From positions 153,063 to 217,062 of the forward strand of contig NZ_LVVY01000086.1 in assembly GCF_001650025.1 (NCBI RefSeq): DNA of 64,000 bases, read 5' to 3'. Below the pieces are notes generated by a model. The model saw only the letters and a list, made by a program, of their open reading frames with translations, was not told the DNA's origin and searched no databases. Position 1 is the first letter of the stretch; each line of letters opens with the position of its first letter. The position numbers and the translations under genes are program-made. Shown one piece after another: positions 44,883 to 52,877 of this stretch. This DNA comes from Devosia elaeis. GTDB taxonomy: Bacteria; Pseudomonadota; Alphaproteobacteria; Rhizobiales; Devosiaceae.

Positions 44883-45911
44883 ATGACCAAATCGCTCAAT
44901 GCGATCGCCCAGAAGCTGATGACGCCCGGCCAGGGCATTCTCGCCGCCGACGAATCCGAAGGCACGATCGGCAAGCGCTTTGCCAAGATCAACCTGCCCA
45001 ATACGCTCGACCTGCGCCGCGATTATCGCGAAATGCTGTTCGGCGCCTCCGAGGCCATGCGCAATTACATTTCCGGCGTCATCCTCACCGAGGAGACGCT
45101 GAAGCAGGAAGCGGCCAATGGCACGCCCTTCCGCGCCATCCTCGCCGATGCCGACTGCATTCCCGGCATCAAGGTGGATCGCGGCGCCTTCCCCATGCCC
45201 GGCGAGGGCGGCGAGAAGATCACCGAGGGCCTCGATGGCCTGCGCCAGCGGCTCGAGCAATATGCCGCGCTGGGCGCCGGTTTCGCCAAGTGGCGCGCCG
45301 TCATCACCATCAACGACATCGCCCCCACCCGCAACAATATCCGCGCCAATGCCCATGTGCTGGCGCGCTATGCCATGCTGTGCCAGGAAGCGGGCATCGT
45401 GCCCATCGTCGAGCCGGAAGTGGTAGGCGACGGCGAGCCGGGCAATCATTCCATGGAGCGCTGCGCCCAGGTGACCGGCGACGTGCTGGAAAACGTGTTC
45501 AAGGAACTGCGCCTGGCCGGCGTCGACCTGGCCGGCATGCTGCTGAAGCCCAACATGGTGCTGCCCGGCGTCAATTCGCGCGAGCGGCCCTCGGTCGAGG
45601 AAGTGGCGCGCCGCACCGTCTCGGTGCTCAAGGAACATGTGCCCGCCGCCGTGCCCGGCATCGCCTTTCTCTCGGGCGGGCAGACCGACGAGGAAGCCAC
45701 CGCGCATCTGTCGGCCATGAACCAGATTTCCGGCAAGCCCTGGCCGCTGACCTTCTCCTATGGCCGGGCGCTGCAGAACGTGGCCCTGCGGGCCTGGGCC
45801 GGGCGGCGCGAGAATTTCAACGCCGCCCGCGAAGCCTTTGCCCACCGCGCCCACATGAATTCGCTCGCCGCCCTGGGCCAATGGTCCAATGCGGTGGACC
45901 GGGCCGCCTGA
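44883..45911 (+). CDS. fda: Fructose-bisphosphate aldolase, class I
   Basis: A 342-residue Schiff-base aldolase cleaving fructose-1,6-bisphosphate. Key pieces: G-I-L-A-A-D-E-S-E-G-T-I-G-K-R near the start, K-W-R-A-V-I in the barrel, and the Schiff-base Lys222 in L-L-K-P-N-M-V-L-P-G. The usual E-P-E-V and S-G-G-Q segments are present. Many bacteria use a class II enzyme instead; the class I type is common in Hyphomicrobiales. A hairpin terminator follows. Confidence 0.96.
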   Translation: MTKSLNAIAQKLMTPGQGILAADESEGTIGKRFAKINLPNTLDLRRDYREMLFGASEAMRNYISGVILTEETLKQEAANGTPFRAILADADCIPGIKVDRGAFPMPGEGGEKITEGLDGLRQRLEQYAALGAGFAKWRAVITINDIAPTRNNIRANAHVLARYAMLCQEAGIVPIVEPEVVGDGEPGNHSMERCAQVTGDVLENVFKELRLAGVDLAGMLLKPNMVLPGVNSRERPSVEEVARRTVSVLKEHVPAAVPGIAFLSGGQTDEEATAHLSAMNQISGKPWPLTFSYGRALQNVALRAWAGRRENFNAAREAFAHRAHMNSLAALGQWSNAVDRAA

Positions 45912-45943
45912 TCGTCCATCCCGACGCCTCCCAACGTCGCGGC

Positions 45944-45975
45944 AGGCGCGCTTCCTCGCGGAGGCGCGCCTTCTT
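45944..45975 (+). terminator. Hairpin terminator after fda
   Basis: AGGCGCGC (45944-45951) pairs with GCGCGCCT (45964-45971) across a 12-base loop, followed by TCTTC. It begins 33 bases after the fda stop. The T-tract is weak, so efficiency is uncertain. Confidence 0.65.
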
Positions 45976-46013
45976 CATGCCGGAGGCCCGCCATTGCGTC
46001 CGGCGGACGCAGG

Positions 46014-46058
46014 CCCTATTTGGGTCTGTCCCTTTGTCGCCAAAATGGCCAAATAGGG
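46014..46058. promoter_or_regulatory. Inverted repeat before the ThiE-like gene
   Basis: CCCTATTTGG (46014-46023) and CCAAATAGGG (46049-46058) are perfect complements with a 25-base spacer. They end 26 bases before the next start codon. A small GC hairpin, TGCGTCC-GGC-GGACGCA, precedes it (45995-46011). It could be an operator or leader structure. It lacks the conserved elements of a TPP riboswitch. Confidence 0.4.
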
Positions 46059-46084
46059 AGCATTGCCTTCAATTCGGAAACGCC

Positions 46085-46690
46085 ATGGCGCCGCAGCTCT
46101 ATCTCATCACCCCGGCCGATCCCGATCCGGCTCAGTTTCCCCGCCTGCTGATGGCGGTGCTGACCGGCCCGGAGATCGCCGCGCTCCTGGTGCGGCGCGG
46201 GACGCTGGACGATGCGGGCTATGAAGCCCTGGCCGAGCGGCTGATCCAGGTCGGCCAGGCCGCCGGCGCCGCCGTGCTGCTGGAAGACGATGTCGCCCTG
46301 GTGCGCCGCCTCGGCGCCGATGGCGTCCATGTCACCCGGGGCGGCGTCAAGGCCATCCGCGAGGCCATCGCGGCGCTCAAGCCCGATGCCATTGTCGGCA
46401 CCGGCAATATCCGCTCGCGCCACGACGCCATGAGCTTTGGCGAATTGGGCGTCGATTACGTCATGTTCGGCCCCCTGGGCGGCGCGGCCGACCCGCAGGC
46501 ATCCGAACTCGCCCAATGGTGGGCGGAAACCTTCGAAATCCCCGCCGTCCATTCCACGCCCGACGCCGATATCGCGCTGATCGAGGGCAGCCCCGCCGAA
46601 TTCGTCGCCCTGTCCGACTGCATCTGGAGCACGGAAGACCCGGCCGCCGCCCTGCGCGGTTTCGACCGGGCCGCACGGGAGCAGGCATGA
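46085..46690 (+). CDS. Thiamine-phosphate synthase-like protein
   Basis: A 201-residue TIM-barrel protein of the ThiE/TenI type. It begins P-Q-L-Y-L-I-T-P, then L-L-E-D-D-V-A-L-V-R-R-L-G-A-D-G-V-H-V-T and the phosphate loop region G-V-D-Y-V-M-F-G-P-L-G-G. ThiE proper joins HMP-PP and thiazole phosphate, but this protein lacks the strong D-x-x-H-x-G-Q pattern (it has D-G-V-H-V-T-R). No other thiamine genes are near. It may be a paralogue with another role, and it is co-translated with a Sel1 protein (ATGA overlap). Confidence 0.75.
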   Translation: MAPQLYLITPADPDPAQFPRLLMAVLTGPEIAALLVRRGTLDDAGYEALAERLIQVGQAAGAAVLLEDDVALVRRLGADGVHVTRGGVKAIREAIAALKPDAIVGTGNIRSRHDAMSFGELGVDYVMFGPLGGAADPQASELAQWWAETFEIPAVHSTPDADIALIEGSPAEFVALSDCIWSTEDPAAALRGFDRAAREQA

Positions 46691-47784
46691 CCAGGATCCC
46701 GCCCCTGCTCGCCGTCCTGCTGCTCGGCCTGGCCCTGCCGGCGCTGGCCCAGGACAATCCCGCCGAGCAGATCAGCACCGATATTTTCGGGCCGCGCCAT
46801 CCGGTGGACGAGGCCTATGGCGCCTATCAGATGGGCTATTACCTCACGGCGATGCACCTGGCCCTCCCCCGCGCCGAAAAGGGCGATGCGGCCGCCCAGA
46901 CCCTGATCGCCGAGATTTATGCCAAGGGCCAGGGCGTGGCGCAGAATCCCGAACGCGCCGCCGGCTGGTATCAACTGGCCTCGCGCAATGGCGACCGGCT
47001 GGCCACGTTCGAACTGGGCATGCTCTACCAGGACGGGCTGGGCGTGCCGCGCGACCGCGCGCGCGCCGCCCAATTGTTCCAGAGCGCCGCCGATGCCGGC
47101 TATATCCCGGCCAAGTACAATATGGCCTTGCTGCATGTGGAAGGCATCTATGCCGAACCCAGCCTGACCCGCGCCGCCGCGCTGATGCGGGAGGCGGCCG
47201 AGGCCGAACTGGCCGAGGCGCAATACGATTACGGCGTCATGCTGCTCGAAGGGGCAGGCGTGGCGCCCGATCCGGCCGAGGGCGCCCGCTATATTTCGCT
47301 GGCCGCCGAGCAGGGCCTGATCGCCGCCCAGATCGACTATGCCACCCTGTTCTATCTCGGCCAGGGCGTGACGCGCGATCTCGACGCCGCCGCCTCCTGG
47401 TATCGCCGCGCCGCCGAGGGCGGCAATGCCGTGGCGCAGAACCGCTATGCCAAGCTGCTGGCCGCGGGCGAAGGGGTGACGCTGAACCTGGAGGATGCGG
47501 CCATGTGGCGCTCGCTGGCCCGCCGGCAGGGGCTGTCCGACGCCGCGCTCGACCGCATGCTGGTCTCCATTCCCGCCGAGGCCTTGGCCCGGGCCGAGGA
47601 ACGCGCCCGCTTCTGGCCCTCCGAGCCGCCGGGCACCGCCAGCGCCAATGCGGATCCGACCGACCTGCCGGCGATCGACGAGCCCATCCTGCCCAGCCCG
47701 ATGAACGCCGAAAATGCCCCGGCGCCGGCCGAAGAAGCTGCCGGCGACCCCGCCGTGGACGCGCCGGAAACGCAAGCCCCTTGA
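46687..47784 (+). CDS. Exported Sel1-repeat protein
   Basis: A 365-residue protein with a cleavable signal (L-L-A-V-L-L-L-G-L-A-L-P-A-L-A-Q). About six Sel1-like repeats follow, of the pattern A-x-x-x-Y-x-x-G-x-G-V-x-x-x-x-x-x-A-A-x-W-Y (for example I-Y-A-K-G-Q-G-V-A-Q-N-P-E-R-A-A-G-W-Y). The tail is acidic and proline-rich. Such solenoids scaffold protein complexes, often in envelope signalling or polysaccharide assembly. The partner is unknown. The start overlaps the previous stop by 4 bases. Confidence 0.87.
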   Translation: MTRIPPLLAVLLLGLALPALAQDNPAEQISTDIFGPRHPVDEAYGAYQMGYYLTAMHLALPRAEKGDAAAQTLIAEIYAKGQGVAQNPERAAGWYQLASRNGDRLATFELGMLYQDGLGVPRDRARAAQLFQSAADAGYIPAKYNMALLHVEGIYAEPSLTRAAALMREAAEAELAEAQYDYGVMLLEGAGVAPDPAEGARYISLAAEQGLIAAQIDYATLFYLGQGVTRDLDAAASWYRRAAEGGNAVAQNRYAKLLAAGEGVTLNLEDAAMWRSLARRQGLSDAALDRMLVSIPAEALARAEERARFWPSEPPGTASANADPTDLPAIDEPILPSPMNAENAPAPAEEAAGDPAVDAPETQAP

Positions 47785-47916
47785 ACCGGGCCCCTTTCTG
47801 GGGCAATAAGCCTGCCACACTTGAAACCAGCGGCGGGATGCCACGATCCCTGGCCGGGCGGCAGCGCAAACGCGATGGCGCCCGGCGGGCCGCATGAGCC
47901 AGCGAGCACTTTACCT

Positions 47917-48711
47917 ATGGCGCGTTCCGCCCTCCTCAACGTCATGGTCAATGCCGCCATCAAGGCCGGCAAGTCGCTGAGCCGCGACTTCAACGAGGTC
48001 GAGAACCTGCAGGTCTCGCGCAAGGGACCGGCCGATTTCGTCTCCAAGGCGGATTTGCGCGCCGAGCAGATCGTCTATGACGAATTGCGCAAGGCCCGGC
48101 CCACCTATGCGTTCCTGATGGAGGAAGGCGGCGAGGTGGCCGGCACCGACGGCCAGCATACCTGGATCATCGATCCGCTCGACGGCACCACCAATTTCCT
48201 GCATTCGATACCGCTCTTTGCCGTGGCCATCGCGCTGCAGCGTGGCGACGACATCGTCGCCTCGGTGATCTACAACCCGGTCATGGACGAGTTGTTCACC
48301 GCCGAAAAGGGCGGTGGCGCCTGGCTGGCCGACCGCAAGCGCCTGCGCGTGGGTGCCCGCCGCCACCTCTCCGACGCGGTCGTGTGCACCGGCATCAAGA
48401 CCCAGGGCACCGCCAATGACGCCCTGCAATTGCGTCAATTGGCCAGCATCAATCCGGCCGTGGCCGGCATCCGCCGCTCCGGCTCGATCTGCCTGGACAT
48501 GGCCTGGCTCGCCGCCGGCCGCTACGACGCGCTCTGGGAAGCCGGCCTCAAGCCCTGGGACGTGGCGCCCGGCCTGCTCATGGTCCGCGAAGCGGGGGGC
48601 CTGGTCACCGATTATGCCGGCCAGCCCGGCTCGGTGTGGAACGGCCAGATCGTCGCCGGCAACGAGGCCCTGCATGGCCAGCTTTTCAAGGCGCTGAAGC
48701 CGATCAGCTGA
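47917..48711 (+). CDS. suhB: Inositol-1-monophosphatase family protein
   Basis: A 264-residue Mg-dependent phosphatase. The metal sites are E-E-G-G, D-P-L-D-G-T-T-N-F and W-D-V-A-P-G. Family members hydrolyse inositol-1-phosphate or related sugar phosphates, and in E. coli SuhB also assists rRNA antitermination complexes. I chose the ATG at 47917 because it gives the conserved start A-R-S-A-L-L-N-V-M-V-N-A-A. The longer reading frame upstream is not family-like. Confidence 0.95.
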   Translation: MARSALLNVMVNAAIKAGKSLSRDFNEVENLQVSRKGPADFVSKADLRAEQIVYDELRKARPTYAFLMEEGGEVAGTDGQHTWIIDPLDGTTNFLHSIPLFAVAIALQRGDDIVASVIYNPVMDELFTAEKGGGAWLADRKRLRVGARRHLSDAVVCTGIKTQGTANDALQLRQLASINPAVAGIRRSGSICLDMAWLAAGRYDALWEAGLKPWDVAPGLLMVREAGGLVTDYAGQPGSVWNGQIVAGNEALHGQLFKALKPIS

Positions 48712-48836
48712 CGGCCGGGCCGCTTCCGCCATCACATTCCCGCCTCACCGCCTCGTTAACCTTATTGTCACGCCTCCCGCCCGCCTCTAGACTCGGGGCG
48801 GTTTGATTTGCGGCAGAGGGGCAAGGTTCGGCAAAG

Positions 48837-49832
48837 ATGACGCAAGGCTACGATCCCTACCACCTCGCCAGCCCCGCGGTTTACCTGGTCAAGATCCTGA
48901 TCTTCCTGGTGCTGGTGGCGCTGGTGGCCGCCATCCTGTTCTCCACGATCGTCACCTTCTTCTGGGCCAACCCCTTCATCAATTCGCTGATCTTCTTCAC
49001 CCTGGCGGTCGGCATCTTTCTCAGCTTCCGCCAGATTTTCCGGCTGTTCCCGGAAGTGAAATGGGTCAATTCCCTCCAGGACGGCACCCAGACCAATGTG
49101 CGCCCGCCCGTATTGCTCGCGCCCGTCGCCGGCATCCTGCGCGAGCGCATCGGGGAGGCGATCATCACGCCGTCCTCCATGCGCTCGATCCTGGATTCGG
49201 TGGGCAATCGGCTCGACGAGGCCAAGGACACCTCGCGCTATCTCACCGGCCTCCTGGTCTTTCTCGGCCTGCTCGGCACCTTTTACGGCCTGCTCGAAAC
49301 CGTCACCTCGGTCAGCACCGTCATCAATGCGCTGGACGTGACCCAGGGCGACACGGCCACCCTGTTCTCCAATCTGCGCGAGGGCCTGGTCGCCCCGCTG
49401 GGCGGCATGGGCACAGCCTTTTCCTCCTCGCTGTTCGGCCTTTCCGGTTCGCTGGTGCTCGGCTTTCTCGATCTGCAGACCAGCCAGGCGCAGAACGCCT
49501 TCTATACCGATCTCGAGGACTGGATGACCTCGATGACCGAGCTGGATCACCCCGTCACCGCCATGCAGGCCAATTCCATGGGCGTGGCCGGCGCCGACAT
49601 GCAGGCCATGATCGAGCGCATGGGCGCCAATATGCAGAACCAGAATTCCTCCCAGAACGCCATTCGCGCCATGGCCGAGCTGGCGCGCGGCATTGACGGG
49701 CTGGTCAAGCATATCCGCACCGAGCAGGAGGATTTGCGGCGCTACATCACCGAACAGGGCGAGACCAACAAGAAGCTGCGCGACCTGATCGAGGCCATGC
49801 TCAACGAAGACGACAACGAGCGGCGGAACTGA
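48837..49832 (+). CDS. MotA/TolQ/ExbB-like membrane channel protein
   Basis: A 331-residue inner-membrane protein. Hydrophobic segments lie at about 12-40, 44-62, 132-152 and 182-208. The last two carry the proton-channel-type phrases G-L-L-V-F-L-G-L-L-G-T-F-Y-G-L-L-E-T and G-G-M-G-T-A-F-S-S-S-L-F-G-L-S-G. A coiled C-terminus follows. It resembles MotA-superfamily stator subunits but is not tolQ, which lies at 26.5 kb. It forms a two-gene unit with the OmpA/MotB-like gene 3 bases downstream. Confidence 0.85.
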   Translation: MTQGYDPYHLASPAVYLVKILIFLVLVALVAAILFSTIVTFFWANPFINSLIFFTLAVGIFLSFRQIFRLFPEVKWVNSLQDGTQTNVRPPVLLAPVAGILRERIGEAIITPSSMRSILDSVGNRLDEAKDTSRYLTGLLVFLGLLGTFYGLLETVTSVSTVINALDVTQGDTATLFSNLREGLVAPLGGMGTAFSSSLFGLSGSLVLGFLDLQTSQAQNAFYTDLEDWMTSMTELDHPVTAMQANSMGVAGADMQAMIERMGANMQNQNSSQNAIRAMAELARGIDGLVKHIRTEQEDLRRYITEQGETNKKLRDLIEAMLNEDDNERRN

Positions 49833-49835
49833 CCC

Positions 49836-50861
49836 ATGCCGGGAGCCCGTTCCCGCCGCCGCCAGGAGGCCAATTACTGGCCCGGCTTCGTCGATGCGCT
49901 GTCGAGCCTGCTGCTCGTCATCATCTTCATGCTGTCGCTGTTCATGCTGACCCAGTTTTTCCTGGGCCAGGAAATCCAGGGCCGTGATACCGCGCTCGCC
50001 CGTCTCAACAGCCAGATCGCCGAACTGACCGAATTGCTGCAGCTCGAGCGCGCCGGCTCCGACGACCTCACCGCCCAATTGGCCAATCTCACCGCCACCC
50101 TGGCCGGTGCGGAAGCCGAGAACCAGAACCTGCAGGATCAATTGGCCGGCATCGGAACCGGCCTGGGCGACCGCGACGCCACCATTTCCGGCCTGCAATC
50201 GGACCTGATGGCGGCCGAACGCCTCTCGGACGAGGCCAATGCCCAGGTGGCCCTGCTCAACCAGCAATTGGCCGCCCTGCGCACCCAGATCAGCGCGCTG
50301 GAAGCCGCGCTCGAAGCCTCCGAGGCGCGCGACAGCGAGAGCCGCACCCAGATCGCCGATCTCGGCCGCCGGCTCAACCTGGCGCTGGCCCAGCGCGTGC
50401 AGGATCTCAGCCGCTACCGCTCCGACTTCTTCGGCCGGTTGCGCCAGATTCTCGAGGGGCGCGCCGATGTGCGGGTGGTGGGCGACCGTTTCGTCTTCCA
50501 GTCCGAAGTGCTGTTCGCGCCCGGCCAGGCCGATATCGCCGCCGCCGGCCTGCCCGAACTCGATGCCCTGGCCGATGCCATTCTCCAGCTCGAGGAGGAA
50601 ATTCCGCCCGATATCAATTGGGTCCTGCGCATCGACGGCCATACCGACAAGCGGCCCATTTCCAATGCGCGCTTCCCCTCCAACTGGGAGCTTTCCGCCG
50701 CCCGCGCCATTTCCGTTGCCCAATACCTGGTCACGCGCGGCGTGCCCCCCGCCCGCCTCGTCGCCGCCGGCTTCGGCGAATTCGCTCCCCTCGACCCCGC
50801 CGACAACGACGACGCCTATCGAAGAAACCGCCGCATAGAGTTCAAATTGACGGAGGGGTGA
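49836..50861 (+). CDS. MotB-like protein with coiled coil and OmpA domain
   Basis: A 341-residue protein. One membrane helix at about 18-44 contains Asp20 (G-F-V-D-A-L-S-S-L-L-L-V), the position of the proton-carrying Asp in MotB/TolR. Residues 45-195 are a long periplasmic coiled coil with Q-I-A-E-L-T-E-L-L-Q and similar heptads. Residues 215-340 form an OmpA-type peptidoglycan-binding domain (R-I-D-G-H-T-D-K-R-P-I and N-W-E-L-S-A-A-R-A). With its partner it should form an ion-driven, wall-anchored complex; the process powered is unknown. Confidence 0.88.
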   Translation: MPGARSRRRQEANYWPGFVDALSSLLLVIIFMLSLFMLTQFFLGQEIQGRDTALARLNSQIAELTELLQLERAGSDDLTAQLANLTATLAGAEAENQNLQDQLAGIGTGLGDRDATISGLQSDLMAAERLSDEANAQVALLNQQLAALRTQISALEAALEASEARDSESRTQIADLGRRLNLALAQRVQDLSRYRSDFFGRLRQILEGRADVRVVGDRFVFQSEVLFAPGQADIAAAGLPELDALADAILQLEEEIPPDINWVLRIDGHTDKRPISNARFPSNWELSAARAISVAQYLVTRGVPPARLVAAGFGEFAPLDPADNDDAYRRNRRIEFKLTEG

Positions 50862-51214
50862 TCAGGTTGAGCCTTGCGAAACCCGGGGCGACGGCGGATG
50901 CCAGCAACGGACAACCCTCGATGATCGTCACCACCGGGCTTGTCCCGGTGGTCCACGCGGCCCCGCGAGATGGATTGCCGGGACAAGCCCGGCAATGACG
51001 ACAGAGGAAGAAGGCGTGGGGCACATCCCACGCCCCCTTAACCTTAACGCGGCCGATCACAACTGCTGTGGCCCAATGGCAACGTCACAAAAAAGCCCGG
51101 ATTTCTGCCACATCGGCGCCCCAATAGCCAAAGATTAACCACGTTGGCACACCGGCTTTTAAGATTAAGCGCGGTAAATGCTGCGCCTAAGATTTTAGCT
51201 TTCAGGAGCCTCAC
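50862..51214. repeat. Intergenic gap with BIME-like unit before pal
   Basis: This 353-bp gap has no gene. At 50927-51002 it carries the two-hairpin repeat CACCGGGCTTGTCCCGGTG and TTGCCGGGACAAGCCCGGCAA. At 51016-51037 GGCGTGGG and CCCACGCC form another hairpin, followed by CCCTTAA. The AT-richer stretch 51080-51190 probably holds the pal promoter, but I could not fix clear boxes. Confidence 0.6.
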
Positions 51215-51709
51215 GTGGTTATCCCCGCACCCATCAATTCTGCCCTGCGCGCCGCCGCGATGATGCTGTTTGTCGTTGTCATCGCCGCCTGTTCCCGTTC
51301 CGCCAATGACAATGTCGGCCTGACCGGCGTGGGCAATACCGGGGCCGGCGCCCCCGGCAGCCAGCAGGAATTCATCGTCACCGTCGGTGACCGCGTCTTC
51401 TTCACCACCGATTCCAGCTCGCTCACCACCGAAGCCATGGCCACCCTGGACAAGCAGGCCCAATGGCTCAATCAATACGGCAATTACCGCATCATGATCG
51501 AAGGCCATGCCGACGAGCGCGGCACCCGTGAATACAATATCGCCCTCGGCGCCCGCCGCGCCTCGGTCGTGGTCAATTACCTGGTCAGCCGCGGCGTCAA
51601 TGCCCAGCGCATCACCAGCCAGTCCTTCGGCAAGGAGCGCCCGGTGGCCATCTGTAACGACATTTCCTGCTGGAGCCAGAACCGCCGCGCGGTTACTGTG
51701 GTCCAGTAG
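51215..51709 (+). CDS. pal: Peptidoglycan-associated lipoprotein Pal
   Basis: A 164-residue outer-membrane lipoprotein that binds peptidoglycan and TolB. The start is a GTG following AGGAG. The signal ends in a lipobox-like V-I-A-A-C, with Cys near residue 26. The OmpA-like domain reads V-F-F-T-T-D-S-S-S-L-T, M-I-E-G-H-A-D-E-R-G-T-R-E-Y-N and G-A-R-R-A-S-V-V-V-N-Y-L. It is separated by 24 kb from tolQRAB, which is common in this order, and followed by a terminator and cpoB. Confidence 0.96.
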   Translation: MVIPAPINSALRAAAMMLFVVVIAACSRSANDNVGLTGVGNTGAGAPGSQQEFIVTVGDRVFFTTDSSSLTTEAMATLDKQAQWLNQYGNYRIMIEGHADERGTREYNIALGARRASVVVNYLVSRGVNAQRITSQSFGKERPVAICNDISCWSQNRRAVTVVQ

Positions 51710-51766
51710 ACAGAATCGGCCTTCTCCCCGGAAGGCCCATTTCATCCAGTGCAAACTGGAGGCAAG

Positions 51767-51807
51767 AGCGCCCGGAGCCCCTAAAAAGGCCCGGGCGCTT
51801 TCTTTTG
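51767..51807 (+). terminator. Rho-independent terminator after pal
   Basis: AGCGCCCGG (51767-51775) pairs with CCGGGCGCT (51791-51799), with a loop of about 15 bases, followed by TTCTTTTG. It lies 58 bases after the pal stop and should separate pal from cpoB. Confidence 0.82.
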
Positions 51808-51875
51808 ACCAAAATTGCTCTTTATCGGCGCAGGGAAAGCACCCATCTTGGCCGGCAGGCAACATTGGAGACGAT

Positions 51876-52877
51876 GTGTTGACGTTAGGACGATTTTCAA
51901 AATGGAGCCGGGCGGCGTTCTGCGCGCTTGGCCTTGGCCTCGGCGCCGCACAGGCGCAAAGCCTGCCCCCGGGCGAGCTCAGCGGGCTGACCTTCAACAA
52001 CAATGGCGGCCGCATCCTGGTCGCCCAGGCCGACAATGCCCAGCTCATGGTGCGCATCCAGCAGCTCGAAGAGCAATTGCGCGTCATGAACGGCCAGGTC
52101 GAGGGCCTGACCTTCCAGCTCACCCAATTGCAGGAAATCCTCAACCGCCTGTCCGAGGACAGCGAATTCCGCTTCCAGCAGCTGGAAGGCGGTGCTGGGG
52201 GAAAAACTGAGGCGGCAACCCAACCAGGCGGCGCGACGCAGCCTGAGGCGTTGCCGCAGGACCCGGCCCCTTCCGGCGAGGATAGTGCCCCGCCCACCAT
52301 CATCCCCGAGCAGGGCGTGCAGCCCCTGCCCGGCGAACAGGAATTCGATCCGTCCTTCGATGATGGCTCGGTCGGCGAATCCTCCGATCCCCTGGTCGGC
52401 ACCGGCCAGTCCGGCGGCATTGACCTGGTGACCGGCCAGCCGCTCAACCTGAGCTACGATCCCCGCGCCGATGCCAGCGGCAATCCGGATGCCGACGCCC
52501 AGTTCCGCGCCGGCTACGAGGCCCTTCTAGGCGGCGATTACGAATTCGCCGAACAGCAATTCGGCCAGTTCCTCGAGCTCTACCCGGACAATGCCCAGGC
52601 GCCCGAGGCGGCCAATTGGCTGGGCGAGGCGCTGATGGCCCGTTCCGCCTATGCCGAGGCGGCCGATGTGCTGGTGGGAGCCTATCAGAAATATCCCGAT
52701 CACAGCCGCGCGCCGGACCTGCTGCTCAAGCTCGGCACGGCGCTGGCCGAGGTGGGCGAGCGCGAAACCGCCTGCCGCACCTTTGCCGAGATCGACCGGC
52801 GCTATACCGACACCATCCCGGCCTTCAAGGCGCGGCTGGCCGAGGAGAAGACCAGGGCCGAATGTCCACCGGCCTGA
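51876..52877 (+). CDS. cpoB: Tol-Pal coordinator CpoB (YbgF)
   Basis: A 333-residue periplasmic protein. A signal peptide (F-C-A-L-G-L-G-L-G-A-A-Q-A-Q) is followed by a trimeric coiled coil (V-R-I-Q-Q-L-E-E-Q-L-R-V-M-N-G-Q-V-E-G-L), a long acidic Pro/Gly-rich linker, and C-terminal TPR repeats (A-Q-F-R-A-G-Y-E-A-L-L-G-G-D-Y and F-L-E-L-Y-P-D-N-A-Q-A). CpoB ties Tol energy to cell-wall synthesis at division. The start is GTG 51876, 5 bases after TTGGAG; a TTG 3 bases later is the alternative. An ATG at 51874 is out of frame. Confidence 0.9.
   Translation: MLTLGRFSKWSRAAFCALGLGLGAAQAQSLPPGELSGLTFNNNGGRILVAQADNAQLMVRIQQLEEQLRVMNGQVEGLTFQLTQLQEILNRLSEDSEFRFQQLEGGAGGKTEAATQPGGATQPEALPQDPAPSGEDSAPPTIIPEQGVQPLPGEQEFDPSFDDGSVGESSDPLVGTGQSGGIDLVTGQPLNLSYDPRADASGNPDADAQFRAGYEALLGGDYEFAEQQFGQFLELYPDNAQAPEAANWLGEALMARSAYAEAADVLVGAYQKYPDHSRAPDLLLKLGTALAEVGERETACRTFAEIDRRYTDTIPAFKARLAEEKTRAECPPA

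Noticed and set aside
46014..46058. TPP riboswitch before the ThiE-like gene
   Set aside because: The inverted repeat lacks the conserved CTGAGA and related thi-box elements and is too short.
48837..50861. Zorya defence system
   Set aside because: The MotA/MotB-like pair resembles ZorAB in layout, but no ZorC, ZorD or ZorE gene is adjacent. The neighbours (inositol phosphatase, pal) are core genes.
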